Source of the DNA: an uncultured Pseudomonadota bacterium
GTDB lineage: Bacteria; Myxococcota_A; UBA796; SXON01
Direction: 5' to 3'
NCBI GenBank assembly: GCA_903891165.1
Contig: CAITDR010000185.1
Span: 1-52,960, forward strand
Length of the DNA: 52,960 nucleotides
Under the pieces are notes generated by a model. The model did no database searches and was not told where the DNA came from. It was given only the letters and a program-made list of their open reading frames with translations. Each line of letters opens with the position of its first letter. Position 1 is the stretch's first letter. The position numbers and the translations under genes are program-made. Shown piece by piece: positions 50,358-52,960 of the stretch.

Positions 50358-51707
50358 ATGTTTCTGATGCTGCTGGCCTGCACGCCTGCCCCCGACTCCG
50401 AGAAGACGCCAGGCGGCGATGACTCCAAAGGCGTCGGTGATGCCCCCACCTGGTACCAGGACGTGGCCCCGATTGTGGTGGAAAACTGTACGGGATGCCA
50501 TAACCCCAGCGGCCCCGGCTTTGATCTGAGCAGCTACGAACGTGCTGCCGCGATGGCCGGCGCCATGGCCAACGCCACCAGCGCGGGGAGGATGCCCCCC
50601 TGGGGCGCCAAAGAGGACGAAAATTGTGCGCCTACCACCCCATGGAAGGACGACCGGCGCATCAGCGAAGCGCAGATCGCCACCCTCGCCGCCTGGGCCG
50701 AGGCCGGCGCACCCGAGGGCAACCCCGACGCCGCCGCCGCCACCAACGACCCCAAGACCGTGGGGCTGGAAGACTACGACCTGGAATTAGGCCCCGTACA
50801 ACCCTATTTTACCCAGGGCGACGCCGACGAGCTGATCTGCTTCAGCATCGACCCCCATGCCACCGGCTGGGCCCTGCTTTCGGGCATCGAGGTGGTGCCC
50901 GGCAACCGGAGTATCGCCCACCACGCCCTGGTTTTTGCCGATCCTACCGGTGCTTCTGCCGCGCTTGCTGGCGCCGACGGCTGGTACGACTGTGGAAGCG
51001 GGAGTGGCGTGAACGTTCCCGAGGCGCGTCTGTTGGCCACCTGGGTTCCCGGATCGCCGCCCACCCGCGCCCCCGAGGGCACCGCCATCCCCTTTGAGGC
51101 GGGTGGGCGCGTACTGGTGCAGATGCACTACCACCCCGGCGGAAAGGTAGGAGAGGAGGACGAAACCGTGGTGCGGGTGAAGCTGGCGGAGGGCATTCCG
51201 ACTGCCGCCCTCTACCAGACCCTGGTGGGCAATTTTTACAATGAGGCGACGGGCCTGGAGCCCGGCCCCAACGACCGGAGGGGCGCCGAGTTCCGGATTC
51301 CCGCCAATGTAAAGGACCACACCGAGACCATGACCTATGTGGTGCCGGATGGGGTGCAGGATCTACCTCTGGTATCCTTTGGTGCGCACATGCACCTTGC
51401 CGGGGTAGGTTTGAGTGTAAAACTGAACAAGGGCAGCGGAGACCAGTGCCTGCTGAACGTACCTGCCTACGACTATGACTGGCAGCAGCTCTACGACTAC
51501 AACGCGGGCTTGGACGAGGTCCCAACGGTTTCCAGTGGCGACGTGGTTACCGTGCAGTGTACCTACGACAACACGCTGGACAATCCGGGCGTGCAGCGCG
51601 CGTTGGATGAGTACGGCTACGATGAACCCCAGGACATCTACCTGGGAGAAGGCACACTTGATGAGATGTGCTTGGCGATGGTAGGCTTTGTATATCAGGT
51701 GCGGTGA
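50358..51707 (+). CDS. Lipoprotein: cytochrome c motif fused to copper type II monooxygenase fold
   Basis: 449 residues. Lipobox LLAC (Cys8), a heme c site CTGCH (44-48) with a small cytochrome-like domain to about residue 125, then a PHM-like copper domain with HH in SIAHHALVF, HYH in QMHYHPGG and HMHLAG. These are the Cu-binding histidines of ascorbate-dependent monooxygenases of the peptidylglycine hydroxylase type. The heme domain could feed electrons to copper, replacing ascorbate. Outer-membrane or periplasmic. Substrate unknown. Confidence 0.82.
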   Translation: MFLMLLACTPAPDSEKTPGGDDSKGVGDAPTWYQDVAPIVVENCTGCHNPSGPGFDLSSYERAAAMAGAMANATSAGRMPPWGAKEDENCAPTTPWKDDRRISEAQIATLAAWAEAGAPEGNPDAAAATNDPKTVGLEDYDLELGPVQPYFTQGDADELICFSIDPHATGWALLSGIEVVPGNRSIAHHALVFADPTGASAALAGADGWYDCGSGSGVNVPEARLLATWVPGSPPTRAPEGTAIPFEAGGRVLVQMHYHPGGKVGEEDETVVRVKLAEGIPTAALYQTLVGNFYNEATGLEPGPNDRRGAEFRIPANVKDHTETMTYVVPDGVQDLPLVSFGAHMHLAGVGLSVKLNKGSGDQCLLNVPAYDYDWQQLYDYNAGLDEVPTVSSGDVVTVQCTYDNTLDNPGVQRALDEYGYDEPQDIYLGEGTLDEMCLAMVGFVYQVR

Positions 51708-51731
51708 GGGGGGCCTGAGGTACGGCCCCCC
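51708..51731. terminator. Bidirectional terminator-like hairpin
   Basis: GGGGGGCC (51708-51715) pairs perfectly with GGCCCCCC (51724-51731) around eight bases, between two convergent genes. No U-run, so efficiency is uncertain. Confidence 0.5.
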
Positions 51732-51743
51732 AAGGAGCCGGAC

Positions 51744-52121
51744 CTAGGCCGCGCTATCGGGGCGATGCACCACGGCTTCGATATTGTGTCCATCGGGCCC
51801 GATCACAAAAGCACCGTAGTAGTTGGGGTGGTACTGGGGGCGGGGGCCGGGAGCACCGTTGTCGGTGCCGCCCGCCTCCAAGGCCGCCGCATAAAAAGCC
51901 CGCACCTGAGCCTGATTTTCGGCCAGGAAGGCGATGTGCATGGGGCGCTGGGGCTCGGCGCCCGGACCGAACCAGAACTCCGGCTTGCCGGCGCGGCCCA
52001 TGCCCGCCCAGCCGCGAACTTCCACGATCACCGTAATTCCCAGGGGCGCAAGCGCTTTGGTGAAGAAGTTCTTGCTTTTTTCGTAGTCTTGGACTGGAAA
52101 ACCGATGTGATCGAAAATCAT
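51744..52121 (-). CDS. VOC (glyoxalase/bleomycin-resistance) family protein
   Basis: 125 residues from ATG 52121 with GGAG six bases upstream. The paired beta-alpha-beta-beta-beta modules are visible: MIFDHIGFPVQDYEKSKNFF, RPMHIAFLAENQAQVRAFY and YYGAFVIGPDGHNIEAVVH. The His and Glu positions of the metal site (HIGF, HIAF, NIEAV) are kept. Members include glyoxalases, dioxygenases and antibiotic-binding proteins; the substrate is unknown. Confidence 0.87.
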   Translation of the reverse strand: MIFDHIGFPVQDYEKSKNFFTKALAPLGITVIVEVRGWAGMGRAGKPEFWFGPGAEPQRPMHIAFLAENQAQVRAFYAAALEAGGTDNGAPGPRPQYHPNYYGAFVIGPDGHNIEAVVHRPDSAA

Positions 52122-52514
52122 GTTCTGCTCCGGGGGAGGGGGCAGCGTAGCACAGGTGCGGGATTTTTTCACCGGAGCGTTCCTCTGGCTCCGGCTTGGC
52201 GGGTCGCTTCGGCGGCGAAGGATCCGGAGGGGGGGAAGATATGGGGAAGTGGAGAAGAATAGAGAATCATTGCGCTTTTACAGCCGTTGATGGCCCCACC
52301 CAGGGGCAGTTCACCCTCCTCAGTAGACGAAACGCATAGGGTGTCATAGAATCCGTTCATGTCTCCGAGCCAGAAGCTCAGCGCTCGACGGAATTACGCT
52401 CATCTGGGTTTTCTGCCCCTTCGCCGCCGATCTCGACTGCCACCTGTGGATCCGGCTCGCTGAGAACGGCAGCGGATCCATCGTCATCAGCTTTCATCTT
52501 GCCAGGAGGAACCC
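52122..52514. other. Intergenic region, no clear gene
   Basis: This 393-base stretch has no convincing coding frame on either strand; a 63-residue minus-strand frame and a 34-residue plus-strand frame lack family features. Near 52174 lies a short dyad CCGGAG/CTCCGG. It probably holds the promoter of the gene at 52515, but no clear -35/-10 was found. Confidence 0.4.
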
Positions 52515-52928
52515 ATGGACCTGACTATCCCAAGCTGTAACCATCCTGATTGTGTTGTCAGTCTGGTGTCGAGAAATTGTATGGGGCGTCGTGGTGACCG
52601 AACGGTTTCGTATGAAGGCCAGGGCTGGCGCTGCACGCGGTGTGCGGACCCCGAAACGGGCCAAATCCCCTTGGAATTTGTGGATAGCCAACTATTGAAA
52701 GCCAACGAAGCTGCGATGGCGATGGCTTGGCGCGCCAAATTTGGGGAAGAGCTTCCCCCTTCGGGGCGTCCGGGGCGGAAGACGGACAGCCCGCACACCG
52801 AGCGTGTGGCCGTGCTGCTGACAACCGAGGAGCTGGACCGGGTAGATGCCCGACGCGGTGAGCGAAGCCGCTCCGAATTCTTGCGGGAGGTGATCGCGCG
52901 GGGTTTGCAGGTGGCCACATTTTCGTAG
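52515..52928 (+). CDS. Zinc-finger plus ribbon-helix-helix regulator, MqsA-like
   Basis: 137 residues; AGGAGGA is well placed upstream. An N-terminal cysteine-rich part (CNHPDC, Cys22, then CTRC) looks like a YgiT/MqsA-type zinc finger. A helical linker follows, and a clear ribbon-helix-helix domain ends it (RVAVLLTTEELDRVDARRGE and RSRSEFLREVIARGL). RHH proteins bind operators as dimers and are often antitoxins. The toxin, if any, would be beyond the window end. No such partner is visible upstream. Confidence 0.6.
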   Translation: MDLTIPSCNHPDCVVSLVSRNCMGRRGDRTVSYEGQGWRCTRCADPETGQIPLEFVDSQLLKANEAAMAMAWRAKFGEELPPSGRPGRKTDSPHTERVAVLLTTEELDRVDARRGERSRSEFLREVIARGLQVATFS

Positions 52929-52960
52929 GAAGGGAAGGTTCAGGCAGAAGAAGGGGTGGA

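Noticed and set aside
52169..52360. 63-residue minus-strand frame
   Set aside because: No ribosome-binding site or family signature; lies in a low-information gap.

Overview
The window reads as chromosomal DNA from a GC-rich, Gram-negative, didermic bacterium. I see about 55 genes, packed tightly on both strands, with almost no gene-free space and no tRNA, rRNA, insertion sequence or CRISPR array. Several traits point to Myxococcota or a related former-deltaproteobacterial lineage: a secreted protein with a C-terminal tail resembling the MYXO-CTERM sorting signal, thrombospondin type 3 Asp-rich repeats in two envelope proteins, a Ser/Thr kinase operon, a sigma-54 enhancer-binding regulator, and a CxxCH plus copper-monooxygenase lipoprotein. 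This placement is inferred from gene content; no marker gene was compared. Genes are very often joined by 4-base ATGA/GTGA/TTGA overlaps, which I used repeatedly to fix starts.

Layout. 1-4.9 kb (+): 3' end of an isocitrate/isopropylmalate dehydrogenase, a GT-C membrane protein, a MYXO-CTERM-like protein, an ATP-grasp enzyme and thioredoxin, closed by a terminator. 4.9-9.1 kb (-): methyltransferase, secreted proteins and a DEAD-box helicase. 9.1-16.8 kb (-): a six-gene coupled envelope operon (DapF-like protein lacking both catalytic cysteines, two proteins sharing an anchored DDG/GDR-YT domain, a polytopic membrane protein, a Ser/Thr kinase with zinc ribbon, and a TamA-like protein with a lipobox). 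16.9-20.8 kb (+): a coupled operon of stand-alone SPASM protein, ABC exporter pair, DegT-type aminotransferase and prepilin peptidase. 20.8-22.1 kb: zinc-ribbon membrane protein and a zeta-toxin module cut off by a deletion.

22-25.4 kb is the most striking regulatory region. Dps, AhpD and AhpC lie divergent from a NorR-like GAF/AAA+/HTH activator. ahpC has a near-perfect sigma-54 promoter, and four CACCGA-N4-TCGGTG palindromes sit about 100-220 bp upstream of it, where enhancer sites belong. Peroxide or nitrosative defence therefore appears to be sigma-54 controlled here. 25.4-27.3 kb holds an ArsR/SRPBCC pair with an unusually legible promoter and two operators, plus a DUF1801 gene. 27.3-29.3 kb holds a HEAT-repeat protein and a TrmH methyltransferase.

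29.5-40.5 kb (-) is a full Tad/Flp pilus locus: two near-identical Flp pilins insulated by a strong terminator, then CpaB, CpaC secretin, CpaE, CpaF, TadB, TadC, a TPR protein, a small lipoprotein, a TadG-like VWA protein, TadE and a flippase-like membrane protein. 40.5-53 kb holds RNase D, a BtaA-like protein, an OmpA-family porin with TSP3 repeats, topoisomerase I, an EVE-domain protein, an FAD oxidoreductase with a probable CTG start, an aminotransferase, the cytochrome/copper monooxygenase lipoprotein, a VOC protein and a zinc-finger/RHH regulator at the edge.
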